Below are positions 39,138 through 48,033 of a DNA stretch of 64,000 nucleotides, one piece after another. Numbering within the stretch: position 1 is the stretch's first letter; each line of letters opens with the position of its first letter. Position numbers and translations under genes: made by a program. The stretch comes from Acidovorax sp. NCPPB 3576 (GTDB lineage Bacteria; Pseudomonadota; Gammaproteobacteria; Burkholderiales; Burkholderiaceae_C). The notes under the pieces are model-generated. The model saw nothing but the letters and a program-made list of their open reading frames with translations. It searched no databases and was not told the origin of the DNA. The stretch lies in the NCBI RefSeq assembly GCF_028473605.1, contig NZ_CP097267.1:5350206-5414205 (forward strand), written 5' to 3'.

Positions 39138-40358
39138 TCACCGCTCCGGTGGAGGAAGGGTTTCCGGATTGTCGTGCAGTGCGGAGGCGGGCACCACCCC
39201 GCGCAGATCGCCCGCGACGGCAACGCGGTTGCGCCCGCTGCGTTTGGCCTCGTACATCGCGCGGTCGGCGGCGGCGATCAGCATGTCCCAACTGTCGCCC
39301 TCTTCGATGCGCCCGCCGAACACGCCGATGCTCAGGGTGACCGGCACGGTGTGGCCGCCCAGGTCGAAGTGCGTCTGCTCGACCGCGCGGCACAGCTGGA
39401 TCGCCAGCTGCCGCGCGCCGTGCAGCGGCGTGTCGGGCAGCAGCACGAGAAACTCTTCTCCGCCATAGCGTCCGATCATGTCCTGCGCCCGCAGCCGCTC
39501 GCCCATCGCATCGACCACGCGGCACAGCACCCGGTCGCCCACGAGGTGGCCCAGCCCGTCGTTGATGCGCTTGAAGTGGTCGATGTCCACCATCATGAGC
39601 GACAGCGGCTCGCGCGTGCGGACCGCCCGGGCGATGTCGCGGTCCAGGGCAGCGATGGTGGCGCGGCGGTTGGCCACGCCGGTGAGCGGGTCGCGCGCGG
39701 CCATGCGGCGGTGGGTGTCGTCGGCGCGGTCGCGGGCCATGAAGATGAAGCCGAACGACGAGGCCTGCACGGACACGAAGGTGGACAGGAACGTGGCGTG
39801 TTGCAGCCAGTTGCCCTCCAGCAGCCCGGTCAGCGGCATGGCGCCCGTCGCCGCCGCGCCCGCCCGCCCCATCAGCACCGCCATCTGCAGCACCAGGCCC
39901 ACGGCCACCAGGCCCGCGCCCCGCCCGGGCGATGGAAAGCGCCGCAGCGTCCACAGCACCAGGGCCAGCTGCGCGGGAAAGACCACGCCCGCCAGCACCA
40001 GGCGCATTGCGTAGTCCCCCACGAACGCCAGGAAGAGCGCCAGCGTGAGCGCCACCGGACCGATCAGCCAGGGCCACGGCAGCGGGCGCCGGTGGAACTG
40101 GCACACGGCCGCCAGCAGGCAGGCGAACACGCTGGACAGCAGGCCGTTGGCGACCACGATGGAGAGCCCGTCCGGCACGCGGCCGCGCAGGGCCAGCAGC
40201 ACATAGGCCAGCGACTGCAGCACCAGCGCGGCTGCCCACAGGCCCAGGCCATCGCGGCGCCGCTCGTGGCCGACCACCACCAGGCAGGCGGCCATGACGA
40301 TGGAGCCGATGACGGTCATCGCCAGCAGCGTGGGCAGATCGATGGCGAGAGGGGGCAT
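39138..40358 (-). CDS. membrane-bound diguanylate cyclase (GGDEF), MHYT/7TM-like N-terminus
   Basis: 406 residues. Around six to seven hydrophobic segments (LLAMTVIGSIVMAACLVVVG, ALVLQSLAYVLLALRG and others) precede the GGDEF domain. The domain starts after DRADDTHRRMAARDPLTGVANRRATIAALDRDIA and has YGGEEF as active site, RAQD as I-site and VTLSIGVFGG near the end. It makes c-di-GMP in response to an unknown membrane signal. Start 40358 begins MPPLAIDLPTLLAM; an upstream in-frame Met at 40418 would add an Arg/Pro tail. Confidence 0.86.
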   Translation of the reverse strand: MPPLAIDLPTLLAMTVIGSIVMAACLVVVGHERRRDGLGLWAAALVLQSLAYVLLALRGRVPDGLSIVVANGLLSSVFACLLAAVCQFHRRPLPWPWLIGPVALTLALFLAFVGDYAMRLVLAGVVFPAQLALVLWTLRRFPSPGRGAGLVAVGLVLQMAVLMGRAGAAATGAMPLTGLLEGNWLQHATFLSTFVSVQASSFGFIFMARDRADDTHRRMAARDPLTGVANRRATIAALDRDIARAVRTREPLSLMMVDIDHFKRINDGLGHLVGDRVLCRVVDAMGERLRAQDMIGRYGGEEFLVLLPDTPLHGARQLAIQLCRAVEQTHFDLGGHTVPVTLSIGVFGGRIEEGDSWDMLIAAADRAMYEAKRSGRNRVAVAGDLRGVVPASALHDNPETLPPPER

Positions 40359-40503
40359 GTCGGATGCGGTGGGGCGTGCCGGCCGGGGCGTTGGGGGCCG
40401 CAGCATAAACCACCGCAAAAATCCGCTGTCGCTCGCACATGGCCCTGGGCGCCGCGCCCTCGCTGCGGCCAGGGCCGTTCGCCCCCCGGCCCGTGGCGCC
40501 CGC

Positions 40504-42489
40504 TCAGCCCGCGGCGAGTGCCGGCCGGGCGACTGGCGCGGCCGGCTTGGCGGGCGCGGCCTGCGCCGTGGTCAGGCGGAACACCTGCACGGCATCCGCC
40601 AGCTGCGAGGCCTGGTCGCGCAGGCTTTGCGCCGCGGCGGCGGATTCCTCCACCAGCGCTGCGTTCTGCTGCGTCATCTGGTCCAGCTGGTTGACGGCCG
40701 TGTTGACCGTGACGATGCCGTCCGACTGCTCGGACGCGGCGGCGGTGATCTCCCCGATGATGTCGCCCACCCGCTGCACCGAGCCCACGATCTCGCCCAT
40801 GGTGCGCCCGGCGTCCTCCACCAGCCGCGTGCCGGCCTCCACCCGCGTCACCGAGCTGCCGATGAGCACCTTGATCTCGCGCGCCGCCTCGGCGCTGCGC
40901 CCGGCCAGGCTGCGCACCTCGCTCGCCACCACCGCGAAGCCGCGGCCCTGCTCGCCCGCGCGGGCGGCTTCCACGGCCGCGTTGAGCGCCAGGATGTTGG
41001 TCTGGAAGGCGATGCCGTCGATCACGCCGATGATGTCCGCGATCTTGCGCGAGCTGGCGTCGATGTCGGCCATGGTGGACACCACCTCGCCCACCACGCG
41101 CCCGCCGCGCTGGGCCACCTCGGCGGCCGATCCGGCCAGCTGGTTGGCCTGCCGCGCCGCATCGGCCGACTGGCGCACCGTGCCCGTCAGCTGCTCCATG
41201 CTCTGCGCCGTCTGGGCGATGCTGCTGGCGGCGTTCTCGGTGCGCACCGACAGGTCCTGGTTGCCGGTGGCGATCTCGGCGCTGGCGGTGGTGATGCTGT
41301 CCACCGCCGTGCGCACCTGCTGCAGCACCTGCAGATAGCGCTGGCGCATGCCTTCCACCTCGCGCACCAAGGCGCCCATCTCGTCGGCGCGGCGCGTCTC
41401 GAACGCCTGCGTGAGGTCGCCCTGCGCCACCAGCGTCACCGCGCCGGTCAGCTCGCGCAGCGGCTCGCTCACGCCGCGGCGCACCATGGCGAAAATGCCC
41501 GCGCCCACCACCGCCAGGGCAACGGCCATCACCAGCCACACCGCCCCCATCGCGCGCCGCTGGCTGGTCAGCGCCTCGTGGTCGGACACCTCTGCGACCA
41601 CCTGCCAGCCCGTGGCGGTCTTGGTACTCAGGGCCCACGGGTCCGCCCCCTGGGCGGGCAGCAGCGCCGCGGCCTGCGGCACGAAGCCATCGGCGCTGGC
41701 GTTCAGCGCGGCGAGGAAATCGGCCGCGCCCGGATAGGCCTCCAGCACCTTCTTGCCGCGCGCCGTGGGGTGCGCGACGAACACCGCATCCTGCGGGCCC
41801 TTGCGCGGGTCGATCACGTACATGCCGCCGTGCTCATAGAACTGCATGCTGGCCACCTGCTTTTGCATCTGCTCCTGGAAGGCCGACAGGTCGTTGCCCA
41901 CGAACAGGATGGCGATCACCTTGCCCGCCGCGTTCTTCACCGGCGCGTAGTGCGCCATGTAGGGCTTGCCGAACAGCATGGTGCGCCCCGTGTAGGGCTG
42001 GCCCGCCAGCATGGGCGCGTAGGCGGGGCTCGCGCGGTCGAGCAGGGTGCCCTGGGCGCGCTCGCCCTTTTCGTTCTTGACCGAGGTGGTGATGCGGATG
42101 AAGTCCTCGCCCTTCCTCGCGAACACCGTGGCCACGCCGCCCGTGTCCTGGCTGAATTTGTCCACCGTGCCGTAGTCGTCGTTCACCGCGATGCCGAAGC
42201 TGCTCAACTGGCCGCTGGCCTCGTCCAGCTGCATGCTCGGATCAAAGCCGCGCTGGAACGCCAGGGCCGATCGGCGCACCAGCTCGCGGTTGGCCTCGTC
42301 CACCGCGTTGAGCGACTGGCCCACCGCATCGACCGCATCGCGCACGCCCTCGGCGATCTGCGCGCGCGCGGCCTTCGTGGTGATGAGCGAGATCGCGATG
42401 CTCACCGCGACCAGCGCGACGGCCACCAGGGCAAGGGCCAGCAAAGTGACGCGGCGGGCCACCGAACGGGTTCGGACAGGGGAGGTCAT
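40504..42489 (-). CDS. methyl-accepting chemotaxis protein with periplasmic Cache-type sensor
   Basis: 661 residues. It has an N-terminal TM ([21 protein letters not shown]), then a ~260-residue periplasmic domain ([48 protein letters not shown]) of the Cache_3/Cache_2 fold. A second TM ([20 protein letters not shown]), a HAMP linker and the signalling helices follow. The conserved hairpin tip reads [20 protein letters not shown]. It transmits ligand signals to CheA/CheW. No C-terminal CheR-docking pentapeptide is seen; the tail is Ala/Pro-rich. Start 42489 is [14 protein letters not shown]. Confidence 0.88.
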   Translation of the reverse strand: MTSPVRTRSVARRVTLLALALVAVALVAVSIAISLITTKAARAQIAEGVRDAVDAVGQSLNAVDEANRELVRRSALAFQRGFDPSMQLDEASGQLSSFGIAVNDDYGTVDKFSQDTGGVATVFARKGEDFIRITTSVKNEKGERAQGTLLDRASPAYAPMLAGQPYTGRTMLFGKPYMAHYAPVKNAAGKVIAILFVGNDLSAFQEQMQKQVASMQFYEHGGMYVIDPRKGPQDAVFVAHPTARGKKVLEAYPGAADFLAALNASADGFVPQAAALLPAQGADPWALSTKTATGWQVVAEVSDHEALTSQRRAMGAVWLVMAVALAVVGAGIFAMVRRGVSEPLRELTGAVTLVAQGDLTQAFETRRADEMGALVREVEGMRQRYLQVLQQVRTAVDSITTASAEIATGNQDLSVRTENAASSIAQTAQSMEQLTGTVRQSADAARQANQLAGSAAEVAQRGGRVVGEVVSTMADIDASSRKIADIIGVIDGIAFQTNILALNAAVEAARAGEQGRGFAVVASEVRSLAGRSAEAAREIKVLIGSSVTRVEAGTRLVEDAGRTMGEIVGSVQRVGDIIGEITAAASEQSDGIVTVNTAVNQLDQMTQQNAALVEESAAAAQSLRDQASQLADAVQVFRLTTAQAAPAKPAAPVARPALAAG

Positions 42490-42897
42490 GGCGGGTCCTT
42501 GGTCGGGCGCAGTGGGGAAGGAACGAGGGCGATAAAAAAGGAATGGCAGAAGACGCCGACCCATCGTAAGCAACCGTAACTTTCGCAGGATGAAGGCATT
42601 CCTGTAAGGGAAAACCCTATATTTTGGGCGGTATAGTGCTTGGCAGCCGTGCCTTGATCCAGGTCAAAAGAGGCTATAGCGCATATTGGACTAGGGTGTA
42701 TAGCTATTTAAATCATAGCAATCGTCCGATGTTGCAACTTGTAGTGATTGAGACACTTTTGCTGGCATCCCCGATGCAAGCGAACGAGATAGAAAGGTTT
42801 GGGGCCCGCCCAGGCCAGGCCGGCAGGCCGCCGTGTCCTGCGCTTTCCCTGCCCCTGACGCACCGCCGCCAGCGCCCTGGCCGGCGGCGATCGGCTG
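42490..42897. other. gap between the chemoreceptor and metW
   Basis: It holds repeat copy D (42671-42723) and otherwise nothing I can support. A 136-codon plus-strand frame across it is low complexity and runs antisense into metW. The chemoreceptor's promoter should lie at its left end, but no clear sigma-28 site is seen. Confidence 0.5.
42671..42723 (-). repeat. dispersed AT-rich repeat, copy D
   Basis: On the minus strand ATTGCTATGATTTAAATAGC, then ATACACCCTAGTCC and ATGCGCTATAGCC. It has the same three blocks as copies A-C, with a longer AT core. Confidence 0.75.
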
Positions 42898-43482
42898 TCA
42901 GGCGTGCTCGAAGTGGAACACCGCCGTGCCCGCCATGGCGTTGGGCAGAAAACGCACCTCGCGCCCGTCCTGCAGGCCGAAGGCGTCGATCACGCGCAGG
43001 GCGTTCTTGTGCGCCAGCACCTCGAAATCCTTGAACGTGCCCACGCGGATGTTGGGCGTGTCATACCACTGGTAGGGCAGCCGGCGCGTGACGGGCATGC
43101 GCCCGCGCAGCACCGACAGCCGGTTGGGCCAGTGCGCGAAGTTGGGAAACGCCACCACGCCCGCGCGGCCCACGCGGGCCGTTTCGCGCAGCATCACCTC
43201 GGTGTTGCGCAGGTGCTGCAGCGTGTCGATCTGCAGCACCAGGTCGAACGAGTTGTCGCCGAACATCGCCAGCCCCTCCTCCAGGTTGAGCTGCACCACA
43301 TTGACCCCGCGGCGCACGCAGGCCAGCACGTTGGCGTCGTCGATCTCGATGCCGTAGCCCGTGCAGCCGCGCTCGCGCTGCAGGTACGACAGCATCGCGC
43401 CGTCGCCGCAGCCCAGGTCCAGCACCCGCGCGCCGTGCGGCACCAGCCGGGAGATCGCATGCATGGTGGCTTTCTCGGTCAT
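42898..43482 (-). CDS. metW: methionine biosynthesis protein MetW
   Basis: 194 residues. SAM-binding motif [29 protein letters not shown] is followed by the MetW-specific [32 protein letters not shown] and C-terminal [16 protein letters not shown]. MetW partners MetX in methionine biosynthesis, and homologues are needed for full MetX activity. The gene overlaps metX (ATGA), so the pair is translationally coupled. Confidence 0.92.
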   Translation of the reverse strand: MTEKATMHAISRLVPHGARVLDLGCGDGAMLSYLQRERGCTGYGIEIDDANVLACVRRGVNVVQLNLEEGLAMFGDNSFDLVLQIDTLQHLRNTEVMLRETARVGRAGVVAFPNFAHWPNRLSVLRGRMPVTRRLPYQWYDTPNIRVGTFKDFEVLAHKNALRVIDAFGLQDGREVRFLPNAMAGTAVFHFEHA

Positions 43483-44678
43483 GCGAGCTCCTTGGCGATG
43501 CTGTCGAAATACGAGCCGACGACGCCCATGTAGCGGGCGTCGTCGAGCAGGAAGGCGTCGTGGCCGTGCGGCGCGTCGATCTCGGCGTAGCTCACGTCGC
43601 GGCGGTTGTCCAGCAGCGCCTTCACGATCTCGCGGCTGCGCGCGGGCGAAAAGCGCCAGTCGGTGGTGAAGCTCACCAGCAGGAACCTGGCCGTGGCGCG
43701 CGCCAGCGCCAGCGTGAGGTTGCCGCCGTAGGCGAGCGCCGGGTCGAAGTAGTCGAGCGCGCGCGTGATCAGCAGGTAGGTGTTGGCGTCGAAATACTCG
43801 CTGAACTTGTCGCCCTGGTAGCGCAGGTAGCTCTCGATCTGGAACTCGATGTCCTGCGTGCTGTAGCGGTAGCCCGGCCCCGCGCCGGGCGTGCCCGGGG
43901 CGGCCGGCGCACCGCCGGCGGTGCCCGCCGGCAACGTCTCCTCCATCACCGTCTGGCGCAGCTGGCGGCCGAATTTCTCGTTCATCACGTCGTCCGACAG
44001 GTACGTGATGTGGCCGATCATCCGCGCGATGCGCAGGCCGCGCTGCGGGATCGCCCCGTGCCGATAGAAGTGCCCGCCATGGAAGTCCGGGTCGGTCACG
44101 ATGGCCCGGCGCGCCACTTCGTTGAAGGCAATGTTCTCCGCCGTGAGGTTGGGGGCGCTGGCCACCACCACCGCATGGCGCACGCGCTCGGGGTACTGCA
44201 GCGCCCACGACAGGGCCTGCATGCCGCCCAGGCTCCCCCCCAGCACCGCGGCCAGTTGCTGCACGCCGATCTGATCCAGTAGCCGCGCCTGCGCGTTCAC
44301 CCAGTCTTCCACCGTGACCACAGGGAAGTCGGCGCCGTACACCTCGCCGGTGTCCGGGTGCGTGTCCATCGGGCCGGTGGAGCCGAAGCACGAGCCCAGG
44401 TTGTTGATGCCGATCACGAAGAAGCGGTTCGTGTCCACCGGCTTGCCGGGGCCGATCATGTTGTTCCACCAGCCCTCGCTCTTGGGCTGGCCTTCGTACA
44501 CGCCCGCCACGTGGTGCGAGGCGTTCAGCGCATGGCACACCAGCACCGCGTTGGAGCGGTCGGCGTTGAGCGTGCCGTAGGTCTCGAAGGCAAGGGTGTA
44601 GTCGCGGATGGCGCCGCCGCTCTGCAGCGGCAGCGCGTCGGCGAAATGCAGGGACTGGGGCGTGGCAATGAAGGACAT
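43479..44678 (-). CDS. metX: homoserine O-acyltransferase MetX
   Basis: 399 residues, alpha/beta hydrolase fold. The start [21 protein letters not shown], the nucleophile motif [21 protein letters not shown] and the closing [12 protein letters not shown] with the catalytic His are diagnostic. It acylates homoserine at the first committed step of methionine synthesis. Whether it uses acetyl- or succinyl-CoA cannot be read here with confidence. The ATG lies four bases after a terminator-like hairpin and has no Shine-Dalgarno sequence. Confidence 0.92.
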   Translation of the reverse strand: MSFIATPQSLHFADALPLQSGGAIRDYTLAFETYGTLNADRSNAVLVCHALNASHHVAGVYEGQPKSEGWWNNMIGPGKPVDTNRFFVIGINNLGSCFGSTGPMDTHPDTGEVYGADFPVVTVEDWVNAQARLLDQIGVQQLAAVLGGSLGGMQALSWALQYPERVRHAVVVASAPNLTAENIAFNEVARRAIVTDPDFHGGHFYRHGAIPQRGLRIARMIGHITYLSDDVMNEKFGRQLRQTVMEETLPAGTAGGAPAAPGTPGAGPGYRYSTQDIEFQIESYLRYQGDKFSEYFDANTYLLITRALDYFDPALAYGGNLTLALARATARFLLVSFTTDWRFSPARSREIVKALLDNRRDVSYAEIDAPHGHDAFLLDDARYMGVVGSYFDSIAKELA

Positions 44679-44679
44679 G

Positions 44680-44713
44680 AAAAAACCCGGCGTCGCTAAA
44701 AACGAGGCCGGGT
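44680..44713 (-). terminator. hairpin plus U-tract directly before the metX start
   Basis: On the minus strand ACCCGGC...GCCGGGT makes seven base pairs, with an inner TCG/CGA and a TTTTTAG loop, then T6 ends two bases before the metX ATG. Because it lies downstream of the likely metX promoter region, it could be an attenuator rather than the end of the GDT1 gene. Confidence 0.65.
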
Positions 44714-44831
44714 CGGTGTGTCTGTCACTTGGCGGACGGGTCTTTAGCAGTATTTATAAAGCGCCCGCAAGCTATGCAAATCGGCGCGAAGGGCACTATA
44801 CCAAAGCCAAAGCCCGCCGCCCAGCGCCCGT

Positions 44832-45398
44832 TCAGGCCATCGGCGCGAAAAGCGCGATCAGGCCCAGCGTGAGGAAAATCACCGCCGACACCCCATGCAC
44901 CGCGCGGATCGGCACCCGCCGCGTGATGCGCTCGCCCAGCCACACCACGGGCGCGTTGGCCAGCATCATGCCCAGCGTCGTGCCGGCAACCACCCACCCG
45001 TAGGCGCTGTAGCGCGCGGCCAGCATCACCGTGGCGACCTGGGTCTTGTCGCCCATCTCGGCCAGGAAGAAAGCGATCAGCGTGGTGCCGAACACGCCAA
45101 AGCGTGGCGCGCTGTCCGATCCGTCGTCGTCCAGCCGGTCGGGGACGAGCATCCACACCGCCATCGCGATGAACGACAGCCCGAGCCCCCAGCGCAGCAC
45201 CTGCGGCCCCACGACGGTCGTCACCCAGGCGCCCACGGCCCCCGCCAAGGCATGGTTGGCCAGCGTGGCCACGAAAATGCCGAGCACGATCGGCCACGGC
45301 TTGCGGAAACGCGCGGCGAGAACGAGGGACAGGAGTTGGGTCTTGTCGCCCATCTCCGCGAGGGCGACGATGGCGGTCGAAACGAAAAAGGCTTCCAT
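44832..45398 (-). CDS. GDT1/TMEM165 (UPF0016)-family Mn2+ exporter
   Basis: 188 residues, six hydrophobic segments. Two copies of the family signature EMGDKTQ are visible (AIVALAEMGDKTQLL near the start and FLAEMGDKTQVA in the middle), each inside a TM. GDT1 proteins export Mn2+ (or Ca2+). The leader carries a yybP-ykoY-type Mn2+ riboswitch, which strongly supports Mn2+ as substrate and predicts induction by excess Mn2+. ATG 45398 fits the family start MEAFFVSTAIVALAEMGD. Confidence 0.88.
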   Translation of the reverse strand: MEAFFVSTAIVALAEMGDKTQLLSLVLAARFRKPWPIVLGIFVATLANHALAGAVGAWVTTVVGPQVLRWGLGLSFIAMAVWMLVPDRLDDDGSDSAPRFGVFGTTLIAFFLAEMGDKTQVATVMLAARYSAYGWVVAGTTLGMMLANAPVVWLGERITRRVPIRAVHGVSAVIFLTLGLIALFAPMA

Positions 45399-45423
45399 GG
45401 GGCGAGGAGTTGTCCGGCCGGAC

Positions 45424-45600
45424 AGGTCATAGAACATTGACTGCACCCCGACTCCGGCCTTTTGGATCGGTGCGCAGTCAATGGTCTCGCCCAGTTCGAA
45501 TGAACCGCATGCACCACAGGCTGCGAAGGCCCGAGTTTGTTGATGCATGCCCCCGTGCGGTCTGTGCGCCGGGCGGGCTACTCCCCAAAGACGGGGGCGA
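45424..45600 (-). ncRNA. yybP-ykoY-type Mn2+ riboswitch (probable)
   Basis: On the minus strand TTTGGGGAGTAGCC (around 45577-45589) and GGGCGAGACC (45483-45492) are the two conserved loops of the yybP-ykoY aptamer. An inverted repeat CATTGACTGC/GCAGTCAATG (arms 45435-45444 and 45474-45483) follows at the 3' side. A palindrome TGTCCGGCCGGACA lies further down before the start. The order and the downstream GDT1 gene match the known family. The rest of the 431-base gap holds the promoter region and the next gene's leader. Confidence 0.75.
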
Positions 45601-45737
45601 TTGTAACGATGCGCTTCCAATCTACGGGTAAATACCCAACAAAAACGTTGCGGCCACGCCAAATTTCGTGCTTAGACCCCAAAGAGATGGTTAATAATGG
45701 GCCTTGCCTTTCTGCCAAGCAGGAACGCAAGTAAGCG

Positions 45738-45829
45738 GTGATTGGTCGGTTTCGCGTCTTTGAAGTCGTCACAGGTTTGTTGATTGCGTCGGGCTCCATC
45801 GCGTTTTCTTTGTTTTTTAGGAGTCCTTC
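45738..45829 (+). promoter_or_regulatory. leader of the first RRM gene, shared with its paralogue
   Basis: GGTTTCGCG, then GCTCCATCGCGTTTTC and TTTTTTAGGAGTCC before the ATG. The second RRM gene has AGTTTCGCG, GACTCCATCGCTTTATC and TTTTTGAGGAGTCC at the same distances (46385-46477). The conservation outside the coding sequence suggests a shared regulatory leader. Confidence 0.55.
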
Positions 45830-46228
45830 ATGGGCAACAAACTCTACGTGGGCAACCTGCCCTATTCTTTCCGCGACGACGATCTGCAACAAACGTTCAG
45901 CCAGTACGGCGCCGTGCAAAGCGCCAAGGTCATGATGGAACGTGACACCGGCCGCTCCAAGGGTTTCGGCTTTGTCGAAATGGGCAGCGATGCCGAAGCG
46001 CAAGCTGCCATCCAAGGCGCGCATGGTCAAAACTTCGGCGGCCGTGACCTCGTGGTCAACGAAGCTCGTCCGATGGAACCCCGTCCTCCCCGCAGCGGTG
46101 GCGGCGGCTTCGGCGGCGGCAACGGCGGTGGTGGCGGCTACGGCGGTGGTGGCGGTGGCGGCCGCAGCGGTGGTTTCGGCGGCGGTGGTGGCGGTGGTGG
46201 CTACGGCGGTGGCCGCAGCAGCTACTAA
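45830..46228 (+). CDS. glycine-rich RNA-binding protein (RRM), copy 1
   Basis: 132 residues. One RRM (about 1-82) has RNP2 LYVGNL (5-10) and RNP1 KGFGFVEM (44-51). A Gly-rich tail rich in GGYGGG and RSGG follows. These are bacterial cold- or stress-responsive RRM proteins that chaperone RNA. TAGGAG sits before the ATG. A paralogue with nearly the same RRM follows 249 bases downstream, and this gene has its own terminator. The tail has Tyr, Arg and Phe among Gly, typical of phase-separating RNA binders. Confidence 0.9.
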   Translation: MGNKLYVGNLPYSFRDDDLQQTFSQYGAVQSAKVMMERDTGRSKGFGFVEMGSDAEAQAAIQGAHGQNFGGRDLVVNEARPMEPRPPRSGGGGFGGGNGGGGGYGGGGGGGRSGGFGGGGGGGGYGGGRSSY

Positions 46229-46248
46229 GCTCACGCTCGCAACATCTC

Positions 46249-46276
46249 AAAAAGGGTCCCTCGGGGCCCTTTTTTC
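46249..46276 (+). terminator. intrinsic terminator of RRM copy 1
   Basis: AAAAGGGTCCC/GGGGCCCTTTTTT, a stem with a two-base loop and a T6 tract. It gives copy 1 its own transcript end. Confidence 0.8.
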
Positions 46277-46477
46277 ATGCCTGAGCGCAGGGCATTTGGC
46301 GGGCGTCGGGACCTTGCTTTTTTGCGGAATTTATGGCCCATAATGCATCGGCGAGAAATTTTTCGCGTCGACGTTTGCGGGGATCCGTCAGTTTCGCGCA
46401 TGGGATATCTTTCTGATTCACTGGCCGCGTTTTCGGGACTCCATCGCTTTATCAATGTGTTTTTGAGGAGTCCCGTA

Positions 46478-47071
46478 ATGGGCAACAAACTGTATGTCGG
46501 CAATCTGCCGTACTCGGTGCGTGACAGTGACCTGGAGCAGGCCTTCGGCCAATTCGGGACCGTGACCAGCGCCAAAGTCATGATGGAGCGCGACACGGGC
46601 CGCTCCAAGGGCTTTGGCTTCGTCGAGATGGCCAGCGACCCTGAAGCACAAGCTGCGATCCAAGGCATGAACGGCCAGCCCCTGGGTGGTCGCGGCATCG
46701 TCGTGAACGAGGCGCGCCCGATGGAACCCCGTCCCCCCCGCAGCGGTGGGGGTGGTTTCGGCGGTGGCGGCGGCTACGGCGGTGGTGGTGGCGGTGGCGG
46801 TGGTGGATATGGCGGCGGCGGTGGTGGTGGTCGCAGTGGTGGCGGCGGCTACGGTGGTGGCGGCGGTCGCAGTGATGGCGGCGGAGGTGGCTACAGCGGT
46901 GGAGGCCGTGGCGAAGGCGGCGGCGGTGGATATGGCGGTGGCGGCGGTGGCCGCGGCGACGGCGGTTTCCGCAGTCCCTATGGCTCCGGCTCGCGCAATG
47001 GCGGCGGCGGCGGTGGCCGAAGTGGTGGCGGCGGCGGCGGCTACGGTGGTGGCGGCAACGGCGGCTACTGA
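46478..47071 (+). CDS. glycine-rich RNA-binding protein (RRM), copy 2
   Basis: 197 residues. The RRM is nearly identical to copy 1 (RNP2 LYVGNL, RNP1 KGFGFVEM) and the residues GNKLYVGNLPYS and NEARPMEPRPPRSGGGG are shared. The Gly-rich tail is 65 residues longer, with extra GGYGGG/GGRGDGG units, so the two genes differ mainly in tail length. GAGGAG precedes the ATG. It has its own leader and terminator. It arose by tandem duplication; the tails seem to have diverged by repeat slippage. Confidence 0.9.
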   Translation: MGNKLYVGNLPYSVRDSDLEQAFGQFGTVTSAKVMMERDTGRSKGFGFVEMASDPEAQAAIQGMNGQPLGGRGIVVNEARPMEPRPPRSGGGGFGGGGGYGGGGGGGGGGYGGGGGGGRSGGGGYGGGGGRSDGGGGGYSGGGRGEGGGGGYGGGGGGRGDGGFRSPYGSGSRNGGGGGGRSGGGGGGYGGGGNGGY

Positions 47072-47121
47072 TCTCCCCTTGCGGGGGTCCTTTCTCTCCG
47101 GAAAGCCCCTCTCGCACAATG

Positions 47122-47150
47122 AAAAAGGCTCCTGTTCAGGAGCCTTTTTT
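47122..47150 (+). terminator. intrinsic terminator of RRM copy 2
   Basis: AAAAAGGCTCCTG/CAGGAGCCTTTTTT, 13 base pairs with a 2-base loop and T6. The U-tract on the minus strand also suits termination of the convergent SDR gene. Confidence 0.85.
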
Positions 47151-47194
47151 GTGGGCGCCGCCGGCTGGAACCCCGAGGCGGGCCCCATGCCCAG

Positions 47195-47986
47195 TCAGTG
47201 TGGGGCGCCGCTCTTTTGCCGGTGCTTTCGCGGGCGGCCTGCCAGCAGGCGGTCGAAAAGCCCGTTCGGCAATACGCGCAGCAGCTTGGCCACCACGCCC
47301 ATCTGCCAGGGAATGACGCGGTAGCTCGCACCCGCGCGGATCGCGGCGAACGCCCGGTCGGCAAAATCCTCCGGCTGCATCAAAAACGGCATGGCGTAGC
47401 GGTTCTGGCGGGTGAGCGGGGTGTCGATGTACCCCGGGCACAGCGTGACGACCCGCACCCCTGAAGCGCGCAGTTCCCCCCGCAGGCTTTCGCAGTAGCT
47501 GATGACGGCCGCCTTGCTGCCGCAGTACGCGCCGTGACCGGGCAGGCCCCGGATGCCGGCCACGCTGCCAATGCTCACGAGCGCTCCGCTGCCGCGCAGC
47601 GCCATCGCGTCCACGAACGGTTGGAACGTGGCCGCCATGCCGATGTTGTTGGTGGCGAACGTGCGTGCCATCACGTCGATGTCTTCCCTCGCGGCCGTGT
47701 CCATGCCCACGCTGATGCCCGCGTTGGCGATGACGACATCGGGCACGCCCTGCCGCGCGATGCACGCCTGGCCTGCAGCCACGATGCTGTCGGGCTGCGC
47801 CACGTCGGCGCTATAAATTTGATAGCTATCCGCCGGGATGTTGCTTGCGCTGGCCCACGATTGCATCTCTGCCGTGCGGCGGGCCACCAGCGCGAGCCGG
47901 TAGCCCGCCTGGTGAAAGCGCAGGGCGAGCGCCTGGCCGATGCCGCTGGATGCGCCGGTGATGAACACCAGGGGGCTGGAAGGCAT
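47195..47986 (-). CDS. short-chain dehydrogenase/reductase (SDR)
   Basis: 263 residues, classical SDR. ITGASSGIGQALALRFHQAGY is the TGxxxGIG cofactor motif, NAGIS the NNAG-type motif, SIGSVAG the Ser region, YCGSKAAV the catalytic YxxxK, and CPGYIDTPL follows. It probably reduces a carbonyl with NAD(P)H; the substrate is unknown. AGGAA precedes ATG 47986. The region coding SYQIYSA (about residues 53-59) is dispersed repeat copy E. It lies where lptA is expected after lptC in related genomes. Confidence 0.85.
   Translation of the reverse strand: MPSSPLVFITGASSGIGQALALRFHQAGYRLALVARRTAEMQSWASASNIPADSYQIYSADVAQPDSIVAAGQACIARQGVPDVVIANAGISVGMDTAAREDIDVMARTFATNNIGMAATFQPFVDAMALRGSGALVSIGSVAGIRGLPGHGAYCGSKAAVISYCESLRGELRASGVRVVTLCPGYIDTPLTRQNRYAMPFLMQPEDFADRAFAAIRAGASYRVIPWQMGVVAKLLRVLPNGLFDRLLAGRPRKHRQKSGAPH
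47810..47857 (+). repeat. dispersed AT-rich repeat, copy E, inside the SDR gene
   Basis: GCTATAAATTTGATAGCTAT, then CCGCCGGGATGTTG and TTGCGCTGGCCC. It reads in frame through the SDR gene and codes for part of a surface loop between beta-strand 2/3 and the following helix. Confidence 0.65.
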
Positions 47987-48033
47987 GGGGGTTCCTGAAG
48001 GGTTGGGCCGCGTCGGCGCTTGCGGGGTCGTCG

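Noticed and set aside
42624..43034. 136-codon plus-strand frame upstream of and into metW
   Set aside because: Runs across repeat copy D and antisense to metW; Arg/Pro/Ala-rich without a start site.
46056..47117. Long His/Arg-rich minus-strand frames across the RRM genes
   Set aside because: Antisense of Gly-rich repeats (GGC/GGT codons read as His/Arg); not coding.
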